Below, in pieces: positions 19,369-28,337 of a DNA stretch of 64,000 nucleotides. Within the stretch, counting starts at the first letter, position 1. Each line of letters opens with the position of its first letter. A model generated the notes under the pieces. That model searched no databases, was not told where the DNA came from, and was given only the letters and a program-made list of their open reading frames with translations. The translations under genes were made by a program, and so were the position numbers. The DNA is taken from positions 6,512 through 70,511 of the forward strand of contig DEHV01000043.1 of assembly GCA_002352105.1 (NCBI GenBank). The letters are read 5' to 3'. Origin of the DNA: Chitinophagaceae bacterium UBA2791. GTDB lineage: Bacteria; Bacteroidota; Bacteroidia; Chitinophagales; Chitinophagaceae.

Positions 19369-20739
19369 ATGACGAAAAGAAGAGATTTTATCAAAACAAC
19401 CCTGATGGGCGCCGCAGGGGCTGGCATTGGCAGCATCGGCTTTAGCGCCAAGTCGTACGCTTCGATCTTAGGGGCCAACAATCGGGTTAACCTTGCCGTT
19501 ATCGGGATACATGGAATGGGGCAGGCGCATATCCAATCTTATTCGAAGTTAAAGGACGTGTCGGTCAGCGCGCTCTGCGATGTAGACAGCAACCTGTTTA
19601 ACGAAAGGATCAAAAAGCATTTTACAGATAAAAACCTGCCTAAGCCTAAAACCTTTACGGATATGAGAAGGCTTTTTGAAGATAAGCAGGTTGACGCTGT
19701 TTCGATCGTGACGCCCAATCACTGGCATGCGCTGGCGGCAATATGGGCGATTCAGGCTGGCAAACATGTATCCGTGGAAAAACCTTGCTGTTATAATTTT
19801 TACGAGGGACAGAAGCTGGTGGAAGCTGCCGAAAGATACAAGGTTATTGTACAGGATGGCGCCGAGCAGCGCAGCAACCCCTGCGCGCAGACAATGGCGG
19901 CTTTCCTGCATGCGGGAAAGCTTGGCGAAGTGTATATGGCAAAAGGTCTTTGTTATAAATGGCGGGATACGATAGGTAAAACTCCCGATGAGCCTGTTCC
20001 TGCTGGAGTTGATTATGATCTCTGGCTGGGCCCCGCGCCCAAACGCCCGTTCTCGAAAAACCGTTTTCATTACAACTGGCATTGGAACTGGGATTATGGC
20101 AACGGGGATATGGGCAACCAGGGCGTTCATGAGATGGATATCGCCCGCTGGGGGCTTGGCGTTAGCTTGCCTACAAAGATCACGGCTATGGGCGGGCATT
20201 TTATGTTTGACGACGACCAGCAAACGCCCAACGATATGATTGCTGTGTTTGAATTCCCCAATGCTGATGGAGGAGGAGATAAGAAAAAGATACTGCAGTT
20301 TGAAGTAAGGCATTGGATCAGCAACCGCGAAGGCGTAAAAAGCGAAAATCCTCAGCAAGGCAATGATTATATGATCAGCGCCGACAATACCGTCGGCAAC
20401 CTGTTCTTTGGCGCGAAAGGATTTATGACAAAGAATGTCAATGAGTGGCAGGCCTTTATGGGAAAAGAACGCGTTCCGGGCGAAAAGGGGGCCGGGCTGG
20501 GGGATCACTACCAGGATTTTGTACAGGCGATCCGGGCAAATGATCAACGCCAGGCCAATGGCGACATACGGGAAGGGTTTTATTCCTGCGCGCTTATCCA
20601 TTTTGCAAATATCTCTTTTCGGCTGGGCAAGACCCTCAACTTCGACCCCGTGAAGATGCAGTTCATCAACGATCCCGAAGCCAATGCTATGATGACCCGT
20701 AAATATCGAGCTCCTTTTATTATACCGGATAAACCTTAG
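19369..20739 (+). CDS. Tat-exported Gfo/Idh/MocA oxidoreductase
   Basis: The product is 456 residues. TKRRDFIKTTLMGAAGAGIG is a twin-arginine signal, with cleavage near residue 31 after SYA. The Rossmann part has LAVIGIHGMGQAHIQSY and VTPNHWHALAAIWAIQAGKHVSVEKP. The C-terminal domain has WHWNWDYGNGDMGNQGVHEMDIARWGLG, typical of the large periplasmic subfamily common in Bacteroidota. These enzymes are exported folded with bound NAD(P) and oxidise or rearrange sugars. It pairs with the PhyH gene in one operon that ends at the hairpin 20765-20789. Confidence 0.9.
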   Translation: MTKRRDFIKTTLMGAAGAGIGSIGFSAKSYASILGANNRVNLAVIGIHGMGQAHIQSYSKLKDVSVSALCDVDSNLFNERIKKHFTDKNLPKPKTFTDMRRLFEDKQVDAVSIVTPNHWHALAAIWAIQAGKHVSVEKPCCYNFYEGQKLVEAAERYKVIVQDGAEQRSNPCAQTMAAFLHAGKLGEVYMAKGLCYKWRDTIGKTPDEPVPAGVDYDLWLGPAPKRPFSKNRFHYNWHWNWDYGNGDMGNQGVHEMDIARWGLGVSLPTKITAMGGHFMFDDDQQTPNDMIAVFEFPNADGGGDKKKILQFEVRHWISNREGVKSENPQQGNDYMISADNTVGNLFFGAKGFMTKNVNEWQAFMGKERVPGEKGAGLGDHYQDFVQAIRANDQRQANGDIREGFYSCALIHFANISFRLGKTLNFDPVKMQFINDPEANAMMTRKYRAPFIIPDKP

Positions 20740-20764
20740 CCGGATGAAAATATTGCCTATGGTT

Positions 20765-20789
20765 AAGAGCGGCGCATGCCGCTCTTTTT
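20765..20789 (+). terminator. Rho-independent terminator
   Basis: AAGAGCGGC at 20765-20773 and GCCGCTCTT at 20778-20786 form a perfect 9-bp stem around GCAT, followed by T to 20789. It sits 26 bases after the Gfo/Idh stop codon. Confidence 0.9.
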
Positions 20790-20892
20790 ATGCGCCTCTG
20801 GTTGTCGGATTACTTTTGTTTTGAGCAATTGCCCCGCGGAGTAAGCGGCTCCTGATCTTTCCAATTATTTAACTCTCTGAGGCCGGCCTGGT

Positions 20893-20914
20893 CATGACCT
20901 GCCTGGCGGTCATG
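20893..20914. repeat. Inverted repeat upstream of esterase gene
   Basis: CATGACC at 20893-20899 and GGTCATG at 20908-20914 flank an 8-base loop. It lies about 70 bases before the esterase start and could be an operator or a 5' leader hairpin. No regulator can be assigned. Confidence 0.35.
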
Positions 20915-20985
20915 TAAGAATATTTGCCTGTTTGGTTTCAGGGAGAGGAAAAGGCATTAAATTTAGCGGAACAAAATCAGACCAG

Positions 20986-21915
20986 ATGAAAAAACTATTG
21001 TTATTGCCTGTTTACTTATGCCGACCGATATCGGGTTTTTCGGATAAATTGAAAAAGCTATTGTTATTGCAGTCTGGCTTACTGATAGGATTGCTGGTAT
21101 TCGGGCAGCAGGAGATCATTCGATTGTATCCTGGCAAGGCGCCTGGCTCTGAAGCATGGGATTGGAAGGAAGAGTTGAGACAGGATGGCGATGATCCCCA
21201 AAGCTCCCGGGTATACAATGTTGTGGATCCCAGCTTAACGGTATTCAGGCCTAACGGCGACGCCCGGTCGCGAACAGCGATCATCATTGCCCCGGGTGGA
21301 GGTTTTCTAAGACTGGCATTTGAGAAAGAAGGAACGGAGGTTGCCGAATGGTTAGCTAAAAAGGGAGTGACCGCATTTGTGCTTAAGTACAGGTTGAACC
21401 ATACAACGGAAGGAAGATCTTCTGTCGGTCAGGCTGAGAGGTATGGGAAGGTGGTCGAGCTGGCGATGCAGGACGGGCTGGAAGCCGTAGCTTATGTTCG
21501 CAGGAACGCGGAAAAATACCATATCGCTCCTGACAGGATCGGGTTTATGGGATTCTCTGCGGGTGGAACGGTAACAATGTCGGTAGCCATGAGCTCCAAA
21601 GAAGTTAACCGTCCCGATTTTATCATACCTGTCTATCCCTATTTTGCCGCAGCCATTGGCCATAAAGCGCCTACCGAAAAAATGCCGGCTTTTATCTGCG
21701 TGGCATCGGATGACGGCCTGCGACTGGTTCCGCAAAGCATCGATATTTATAATAAATGGATCGCCGCCGGACAAGCAGCGGAACTGCATATTTACGAAAA
21801 AGGCGGGCATGGATTTGGGATGAGTAAGCAGGGAATACCTACTGATAGCTGGATTGAACGCGCCGGCGAATGGTTAAAAGGTAGGGGATTGCTGGAGCCC
21901 GGTATAGCTAAATAA
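20986..21915 (+). CDS. Secreted alpha/beta hydrolase (esterase/lipase type)
   Basis: ATG 20986 is chosen over 20932 because it starts the hydrophobic leader. The product is about 309 residues. The fold shows an HGG-like oxyanion segment (IIIAPGGGFLRLAFEKEG), the nucleophile elbow GFMGFSAGGTVTM, and a C-terminal catalytic His in EKGGHGFGM. This pattern fits BD-FAE/acetyl-xylan-esterase-like enzymes. The N-terminus is odd: KKLLLLPVYLC is followed about 21 residues later by KKLLLLQSGLL, as if a signal-peptide start had been duplicated. A TTG at about 21049 could be the ancestral start. It probably deacylates sugars in the periplasm. Confidence 0.82.
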   Translation: MKKLLLLPVYLCRPISGFSDKLKKLLLLQSGLLIGLLVFGQQEIIRLYPGKAPGSEAWDWKEELRQDGDDPQSSRVYNVVDPSLTVFRPNGDARSRTAIIIAPGGGFLRLAFEKEGTEVAEWLAKKGVTAFVLKYRLNHTTEGRSSVGQAERYGKVVELAMQDGLEAVAYVRRNAEKYHIAPDRIGFMGFSAGGTVTMSVAMSSKEVNRPDFIIPVYPYFAAAIGHKAPTEKMPAFICVASDDGLRLVPQSIDIYNKWIAAGQAAELHIYEKGGHGFGMSKQGIPTDSWIERAGEWLKGRGLLEPGIAK

Positions 21916-21990
21916 GCCCAATCGAACAAATCTCGAAACATTTTTTGGAAGATCTAGAACGTATAAACTTGTCGGTTATTTTAAAACAAT

Positions 21991-22749
21991 TTACCGGCAA
22001 TTGTATTCGATGGTCTCTGGATGTCCCCAGTTGAAAAAGCCTGCATGTCCAGCATAGTTTCTTCCAAAGCCCAGCGGAAGGCCTGCCGTATTATAACCTG
22101 TTGCGCCAACTGGATTATTTTTACTGAAATCCCTCAATACAAATTGCAAAACGATATTGGCGGACAGGTAACTTACTTTAGAATCGTAACCGTAAGGATA
22201 CGGTTTAATCAGGTTCCCATCATCATCATAAGAATAAACAATGGCTTCAGCCGGGCCGTCAGGAATATGCTGTGTGGGATAGATCTGGCGTCTGGTTTCT
22301 GCAATCACTCTTCCGTATGTATCATAGGTAATATTATTGCTTACAAAGGTATCGAGGCCGGCTCCGCGCAGCCAGATGCTATCCGTGAAGACCTTGTCGC
22401 CCTTCCAAACATATTTGTGCAGCCAGTAATAATCGCCGGGCTCGCGCGAATAATCCGATCGGTAACCAACCTGCCTGTTGTTTTTATCGTAGGTTCAGTA
22501 ATAAAGCTGGGCAACCCCGGCGCCTGAATACAGATCAAATATTAGGCTGTCCGGCCGGTTGTTTTGGCCGTAGTAGAACGTGCCGGTTTTTGTTTCACCA
22601 CCTACGGGAAGATGGGATTGGGTAATTTTTTTCAGGCTACATTGTTTGTTTTGCCCGCCACCCGGTTTCCATTGGTCTAAAACTTTTTGACAACCAGTAA
22701 ACCAAATGGATGATAGCGCCAGGAAAAAGAAATAAATGGCCTTTTTCAT
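21991..22749 (-). pseudogene. Lipoprotein gene interrupted by one in-frame TGA
   Basis: Starting at ATG 22749 the frame encodes a lipoprotein signal (MKKAIYFFFLALSSIWFTGC) and about 84 residues, then hits TGA at 22495-22497. The same frame stays open beyond the stop, through TYDKNNRQVGYRSDYSREPG and NNITYDTYGRVIAETRR, to TAA 21991-21993. Both halves have the Tyr/Asp-rich, beta-repeat style of RHS/YD-type Bacteroidota lipoproteins, so they are parts of one gene of about 252 codons. A single TGG or CGA to TGA change would explain it. A sequencing error or stop read-through is also possible. The function is unknown. Confidence 0.7.
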
Positions 22750-22797
22750 AACACGTTGTTTTAATAACATGAAGGTAGACTCGAATTATCCCCTGAC

Positions 22798-22817
22798 TTC
22801 CTGATTAAAATCAGGAA
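22798..22817. repeat. Perfect hairpin in divergent intergenic region
   Basis: TTCCTGAT at 22798-22805 pairs with ATCAGGAA at 22810-22817 around TAAA. It lies between the broken lipoprotein gene and the sigma-factor gene, about 130 bases before the sigma start. There is no T-run. It could be an operator or a leader hairpin. Confidence 0.35.
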
Positions 22818-22945
22818 TGCGGATGAGTTTGGGATTCTTTTCCGAAAGCTTGCCTTTGAAAGGTTTTTGTTCTCTCTGCTGTTTGCGAAATTTGGTTTTT
22901 GGGATTTTTTTGATAATTTCACTTATTACTTAGCGACTGATTGTT

Positions 22946-23536
22946 TTGGAACAGACTTCTCTGCATAACGAAAACGAACTGCTGCAACGGGTGTCCGAAG
23001 GCGATGAAACTGCTTTTAGGACGCTTTATGATCATTATCGTAAAAAGATATATGCGTTAGGTTATTTTTTAACTAAGTCTGAAAACTCTGCCCAGGAACT
23101 GGTGCAGGACGTTTTTTTGAAAATATGGGAAAAGAGAAGGCAGCTTCGGGAGATTGATTATTTTAATGCATGGATGCGTACCATAGCCCGCAACACTGCC
23201 ATTAATTACCTCCGTTCCAGAGCGATGGAAAAGCTTGGCCTTGACCGTCTGCAGACGCATGAAAGCAGCAATTGCTTCACTGAAAATGATGTTGCCGACC
23301 GGGAATACTCGCTATTGTTACAAGCTGCGGTGAGGCAGCTCCCGCCCCAGCAGCAAAAGGTATACGTTCTTCACCGGCAGCAGGGAATATGTCATGAAGC
23401 TATTGCCAAAGAACTTCATATATCGGTATTGACCTCCAAAAAATATATGAAACTGGCGCTTCGTTCCATAAGGCTGTTTCTGGAGCGCCGGATGGACGCT
23501 GCAATATCATTCTTTATTGTTATTTGTTTTTCCTGA
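22946..23536 (+). CDS. ECF RNA polymerase sigma factor (FecI-like)
   Basis: The product is 196 residues. The only reasonable start in frame after the stop at 22931 is TTG 22946 (MEQTSLHNENELLQRV). Sigma region 2 is seen in FRTLYDHYRKKIYALGYFLTKSENSAQELVQDVFLKIWEKR and YFNAWMRTIARNTAINYLR. Region 4 is seen in LPPQQQKVYVLHRQQGICHEAIAKELHISVLTSKKYMKLAL. It is followed by a FecR anti-sigma gene and an STN-type SusC, the standard cell-surface signalling order in Bacteroidota. It should drive transcription of the SusC/SusD operon at 24940 onward. Confidence 0.9.
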   Translation: MEQTSLHNENELLQRVSEGDETAFRTLYDHYRKKIYALGYFLTKSENSAQELVQDVFLKIWEKRRQLREIDYFNAWMRTIARNTAINYLRSRAMEKLGLDRLQTHESSNCFTENDVADREYSLLLQAAVRQLPPQQQKVYVLHRQQGICHEAIAKELHISVLTSKKYMKLALRSIRLFLERRMDAAISFFIVICFS

Positions 23537-23634
23537 ATTTATTTTTTGCCTGATGGCCCCCTCAACTTTTCCTGTTTGTCTAAAGAATGGGCAGGCGACG
23601 CCTTAACCTGTCTATCCTGAAATATAAATTACTT

Positions 23635-24816
23635 ATGAGAGAACAACGTCTCGAAGAATTATTCCGGCGATACTTGTACGATGGCCTGACCGATGCTGAA
23701 GAAACTGAGTTGTTCAAGCTTTGGCTGGATCCTTTGTTGAAAAGCAGAAGGACGCAGATCTTCAATGACCTTTACGACAGGTTGCCTGAAGGTAAAGACA
23801 TGCTTGTCAGGGATGCCGATCTGATTTTTCAGCAGATAGTTAAAAGCCATGCGCCGGCGCATGGCTTGTCTGTTATAAGAAGGAGGGTTGCCTGGAAACG
23901 AATAGCTGTTGCCGCTTCTCTGACGTTGGCCATCGGGTTGGGCAGCTATTTCTTTTTATTTCCCCCTAAGGAGCAGCCATTGCAGCAAACTGTGCATCGG
24001 TTGCCATCTGATGATTTAGGAGCGCCGGTAAGAAATCGCGCGATGATCAGGCTTGCCGACGGGCAAAAGATTTATTTAGACGGCGTTGCCAATGGATCGC
24101 TGACTATGCAGGAAGGCGTGAACTTAGTGAAGTTAAATGATGGGAAGATCGCTTATAAAGCTGCTTCCGCCATATCGAATGCGACTGGTTACCATACGCT
24201 TTTTAATCCCCGTGGCAGCAGGATAATTGATGTGACGCTGGCTGATGGCAGCCGCGTATGGCTGAATGCGGGATCGTCGATCACTTATCCTGTTGCTTTT
24301 ACAGGAAAGGAAAGAAACGTTTCCGTAAATGGCGAAGCCTATTTTGAAATAGCTCATGATGCATCAAACCCCTTTATAGTGAGTAAGGGGAAAATGGCTG
24401 TTAAGGTGTTGGGGACGCGGTTTAACGTGAATGCCTACGATGATGAGGCGGATACCAGGGTTACGTTATTGCAGGGTTCTGTTTTGGTGATGAATGATCA
24501 ATATGCAGCAGGGATAAAGCCTGGCGAGCAGGCAATCGTGAAGACTCGTAAGATAGAAGTAGAGGGCGGCGTTGACTTGGAACAGGTAATGTCTTGGAAA
24601 GAAGGATATTTCCGGATGAAGGGCGCAGATCTGGCATCGCTGATGCGACAGATAGCCAGATGGTATGATGTGCAGGTGGAATATACAAATGAAGCGCCAA
24701 AAGCCAGGTTTGGAGGTTTGATTAACCGTGAGGTTAATTTGTCGGATGTGTTGAAAGCGCTTGAACAATACGGGGTATATACCAGGCTTGATAATGGCAA
24801 AATCATTGTTCAGTAA
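23635..24816 (+). CDS. FecR family anti-sigma factor
   Basis: ATG 23635 (MREQRLEELFRRYLYDGLTDAEE) is preferred over ATG 23587. The product is about 393 residues: a cytoplasmic sigma-binding part (1-80), one membrane span near residue 90 (RIAVAASLTLAIGLGSYFFLF), then the periplasmic FecR domain with FNPRGSRIIDVTLADGSRVWLNAGSSITYP and VNGEAYFEIAHD. The DUF4974-like C-terminus ends YTRLDNGKIIVQ. It should hold the sigma factor at 22946 inactive until the STN domain of SusC reports ligand binding. Confidence 0.92.
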   Translation: MREQRLEELFRRYLYDGLTDAEETELFKLWLDPLLKSRRTQIFNDLYDRLPEGKDMLVRDADLIFQQIVKSHAPAHGLSVIRRRVAWKRIAVAASLTLAIGLGSYFFLFPPKEQPLQQTVHRLPSDDLGAPVRNRAMIRLADGQKIYLDGVANGSLTMQEGVNLVKLNDGKIAYKAASAISNATGYHTLFNPRGSRIIDVTLADGSRVWLNAGSSITYPVAFTGKERNVSVNGEAYFEIAHDASNPFIVSKGKMAVKVLGTRFNVNAYDDEADTRVTLLQGSVLVMNDQYAAGIKPGEQAIVKTRKIEVEGGVDLEQVMSWKEGYFRMKGADLASLMRQIARWYDVQVEYTNEAPKARFGGLINREVNLSDVLKALEQYGVYTRLDNGKIIVQ

Positions 24817-24838
24817 TTAGCGGGTAATTTAAATAAAA

Positions 24839-24867
24839 AGCCGAAGGCGTCACTACCGCCTCCGGCT
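24839..24867 (+). terminator. Hairpin terminator or attenuator between fecR-type and susC-type genes
   Basis: AGCCGAAGGCG at 24839-24849 pairs with CGCCTCCGGCT at 24857-24867 with one mismatch. The following bases are only weakly T-rich. It probably separates transcription of the sigma/FecR pair from the SusC operon, which would then rely on its own sigma-dependent promoter. Confidence 0.6.
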
Positions 24868-24939
24868 GTAAGTTTAGATTAATTAAATAATAACGATCGC
24901 TTAAGACCATTTATTCATTAACCAAACCAAAACAAAGTT

Positions 24940-27900
24940 ATGCATTTTAAGGCTCTTTGTAATGCCGGGCATTTGCTGGCCCGGATACCCAAACAAACGC
25001 TGTTGGTAATGAAATTAACAGTAGCACTATTAATTACTGCAAGTCTCCTTGCAAATGCGGAAGGGCGCGCTCAGAAGGTAACCTTATCGCTTAAAAATGC
25101 CTCGTTGGAGCAGGTCTTCAACCAGGTAAAATCACAAACAGGATTTTCATTTATATGGGATGAATCGATGTTGAAAAGAAGTCGCCCGGTTGATATAAAT
25201 GTTAAGAACGTCTCTATTCCCGAAGTAATGGATTATTGCCTGAAAGGTCAGTCCTTGGCTTACCAGATCATCGGAGAAATAATTGTCATAAAACAAGACG
25301 CGGAAATTGCCCGGCCGGTTGAAAATATTGTTAAGGCTATACCTCCGCCAATAGAAATTCATGGAAGGATAACGAATGTACAGGGCGAGCCCCTGCAAAA
25401 TGTATCCGTATTTATTGTGGGAGCCCACATAGGAACGACTACAAATATTGACGGGCGTTTTACATTGCCCGCTCCTGATGATAGAAATGTGATACTTGAA
25501 GTTTCGAGCGTAGGATATCAAACCAGAGAGGTAAATATAGGGAAACGGACGGAAGTGAATATTGTATTGGAGCTGGCGGTTTCGGATTTAAGCGATGTGG
25601 TAGTGGTAGGATACGGAACAGAACGGAGAAAAGATCTTACAGGATCGATAGCTACCGTTAGTAGCCAGGAGGTTGAAGGGCGAAAGACGGTGCAGGTGTC
25701 TGATGCGTTGCAGGGCGCGATTGGCGGAATTGCCGTTACCCGTTCTTCGGGCGCTCCGGGAGAATCATCTGTTATTCGGTTTCGCGGAATTACCACTATC
25801 GGCAATAATGATCCGCTTGTTATTGTAGACGGGATTCCGGTGGCTAGCATCGACGATTTGAATCCCGGCGATATTAAGTCTATTTCTGCTCTGAAAGATG
25901 CCGCTTCCGCCTCCATATACGGGTCAAGGGCAGCTGCCGGAGTGTTATTGATCACTACTCATCGTGGTCAGAGCGGCGAAGCCAGGCTCGAGTATAATTA
26001 CCAGTTCGGCAGTCAGATGCCTACACAATTGCCCGAGTATGTTGGGGCGACAAGGTATATGCAGTTGAATAACGAATACCTTACCAATGACGGCAGCGCA
26101 CCCGCATTTACCGAAGAATATATTAATGCTTATCTGCAAAATAATGCGCAGTCTCCCGATGTGTATCCGATAACCGACTGGCAGGCGGTCTTGCTTAAGA
26201 ATAGCGCTCCCCGGCATGTGCATAACCTCTCTTTTTCTGTAGGGTCTGAAAAGGTCAAAACGAGAGCTTCCCTGGGATACTCCGATATCCAAGGTTTGTA
26301 TAAGAATCTGTCATTTGAGCGATTTACCCTTCAGATTAACAACGATTTCAAAATTACCGACAAACTGTCGGCAAGTATGGATGTCGCAGCAATGCGGAAC
26401 GATAACCGGAAGACGATTGTCACTAATGGAGATAACCCATTATTTATTGCCCGGCTGTTTCCTCCGATTTTGTATGATGATGTGTACAGTGATGGAAGGT
26501 TTGCGCCGGGAAAAGACGGGCTGAACCCATTGGCGCAGATATTGAACGGAGGGTTCGACAGAACGTATAATAACCTTATTCGCGGACGGTTGCTTGTGAA
26601 TTTTAAACCCTTCCGTGGATTTACGCTTACAGCAATAACCGCTCCCTCTTTCCGCTTTTCCAGGCAGACAATTTTTTCAAAAAGGATCGGGTTTACTTCC
26701 CTGGATGATCCTTCCCTGGTAGTGAATTATAATCAGTCGAATACCACGCTGAATGAGAGTAGGCCCTATAGTTATACTTTTAATGCGCAGCTGCTGGCTG
26801 ACTATGCCACAACGATTGCAGCCAAACATAATATAGGAATATTGGCAGGCTACGAGGAAAACTATGGGTACGACGAATACCTGACAGCCTACAGAGGCGC
26901 TTTTTCAGTTGTCAATTACCCTTACCTCGACAATGGATCGCTGGCTTTGAGAGGCAATACCGGAGGAGCGGCGGAGAGATCATTGCGGTCTTTTTTTGGA
27001 AGGCTGCGGTACAATTTTGACAATAGATACTATCTGCAGGCCAACCTGAGGATTGACGGCTCTTCCCGTTTCGGCGCAGACAACCGATGGGCTTTGTTTC
27101 CTTCTTTTTCTGGCGGTTGGGCGGTCTCGGAAGAGGGCTTTTTTAAATCAGGAAGAATATCGGAAACGATGTCTCTGTTTAAGATTCGGGGATCTTGGGG
27201 GCAGACTGGCAACGAACGCATAGGCGACTATCCCTATCAGGCTTCGATAATATTTCAGAATGCTTTATTATACGCTGATAACAATGTTACCTCTTTTACA
27301 TCCGGCGGTCAGGAAACGTATGCGGTGCCTGATATTTCCTGGGAAACTCAACAAACCTCGAACATCGGCGTGGATTTGGGATTTTTTAATAACCGGCTTT
27401 TGGTTACCGGCGATTATTTTACCAAACGAACTACCGATATTCTCCTCGCGCTTGATATTCCGGTATACCTGGGATTGCAAAAGCCCTTTCAGAATGCGGG
27501 AAAAGTCAGCTCTAAAGGTTGGGAGCTTGCTTCGATATGGTCGGATAAAGCGGGCAATATAAAATATTCCGTTGGGTTGAATATTTCAGATGCAAAGACC
27601 CATATTGACGATTTAAAAGGCACGCAGCAACTAGCAGACCTGGCGAATATTCAGGGAGGAGAGTTCGAATCGTGGTACGGTTACCGGTCTGCCGGTCTGT
27701 TCCAAACCCAGGATGAAGTATCCAATTCGCCGGTGTTGAATGTGAACGCAAGGCCCGGAGATATCCGGTACGTAGATATAGACGGAGATGGAAATATAAC
27801 TCCGGATAAAGACAAGGTCTTGTTAAGCGGATCGCTACCGAGGTACATCTATGGTTTTTCCGGATCCCTGCAATACAAAAATTTTGACTTTTTTCTCAGC

Positions 27901-28326
27901 GTACAGGGAGTCGGAAAACAAAACAGCCGACTGAGTTTCGTTCAGGTGCAGCCGTTGGTTAACGCATATGGAAGTATTCCTAAAATGATCGATGGTAACT
28001 TCTGGAGCGCGTCAAAGTCTGTTGAACAAAATGCAAGCGCGATGTATCCCAGATTATCCAGATTGTCGGATCTGAATAATTATCAGATGTCCGACTTCTG
28101 GTTAATTAATGGAAGTTATATGAGGGTGAAGAATATTACGATAGGATATACGCTTCCATCATCGGCCCTCAGAGCTGCGGGTATTCGTAATGCTCGCATC
28201 TATATCGCCGCAAACGATGCTTTTACCATTAGCGAGTTTCCCATAGGATGGGACCCGGAAATGGGCTCCTCAACTTCCTATCCCATTATTACCACAGTAA
28301 TGGGAGGCATTAATATTCAATTTTAA
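24940..28326 (+). CDS. SusC/RagA TonB-dependent outer membrane receptor with STN domain
   Basis: The product is 1128 residues. After a signal region (LTVALLITASLLANAEGRAQ) comes a secretin/TonB short N-terminal domain (VTLSLKNASLEQVFNQVKSQTGFSFIW), which links the receptor to FecR signalling. A carboxypeptidase-like beta-sandwich follows (IHGRITNVQGEPLQNVSVFI), then the plug (VVVVGYGTERRKDLTGSI, FRGITTIGNNDPLVIVDGIP) and a 22-strand-type barrel ending TVMGGINIQF. It imports glycan fragments across the outer membrane with the SusD protein encoded 11 bases downstream. Expression is probably through the ECF sigma at 22946. Confidence 0.95.
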   Translation: MHFKALCNAGHLLARIPKQTLLVMKLTVALLITASLLANAEGRAQKVTLSLKNASLEQVFNQVKSQTGFSFIWDESMLKRSRPVDINVKNVSIPEVMDYCLKGQSLAYQIIGEIIVIKQDAEIARPVENIVKAIPPPIEIHGRITNVQGEPLQNVSVFIVGAHIGTTTNIDGRFTLPAPDDRNVILEVSSVGYQTREVNIGKRTEVNIVLELAVSDLSDVVVVGYGTERRKDLTGSIATVSSQEVEGRKTVQVSDALQGAIGGIAVTRSSGAPGESSVIRFRGITTIGNNDPLVIVDGIPVASIDDLNPGDIKSISALKDAASASIYGSRAAAGVLLITTHRGQSGEARLEYNYQFGSQMPTQLPEYVGATRYMQLNNEYLTNDGSAPAFTEEYINAYLQNNAQSPDVYPITDWQAVLLKNSAPRHVHNLSFSVGSEKVKTRASLGYSDIQGLYKNLSFERFTLQINNDFKITDKLSASMDVAAMRNDNRKTIVTNGDNPLFIARLFPPILYDDVYSDGRFAPGKDGLNPLAQILNGGFDRTYNNLIRGRLLVNFKPFRGFTLTAITAPSFRFSRQTIFSKRIGFTSLDDPSLVVNYNQSNTTLNESRPYSYTFNAQLLADYATTIAAKHNIGILAGYEENYGYDEYLTAYRGAFSVVNYPYLDNGSLALRGNTGGAAERSLRSFFGRLRYNFDNRYYLQANLRIDGSSRFGADNRWALFPSFSGGWAVSEEGFFKSGRISETMSLFKIRGSWGQTGNERIGDYPYQASIIFQNALLYADNNVTSFTSGGQETYAVPDISWETQQTSNIGVDLGFFNNRLLVTGDYFTKRTTDILLALDIPVYLGLQKPFQNAGKVSSKGWELASIWSDKAGNIKYSVGLNISDAKTHIDDLKGTQQLADLANIQGGEFESWYGYRSAGLFQTQDEVSNSPVLNVNARPGDIRYVDIDGDGNITPDKDKVLLSGSLPRYIYGFSGSLQYKNFDFFLSVQGVGKQNSRLSFVQVQPLVNAYGSIPKMIDGNFWSASKSVEQNASAMYPRLSRLSDLNNYQMSDFWLINGSYMRVKNITIGYTLPSSALRAAGIRNARIYIAANDAFTISEFPIGWDPEMGSSTSYPIITTVMGGINIQF

Positions 28327-28337
28327 AAAATTAATTT

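Noticed and set aside
19549..20601. 350-codon minus-strand frame opposite the Tat-type Gfo/Idh gene
   Set aside because: The plus-strand gene has clear family motifs throughout; the opposite frame shows no recognisable domain and reads as mirrored coding sequence.
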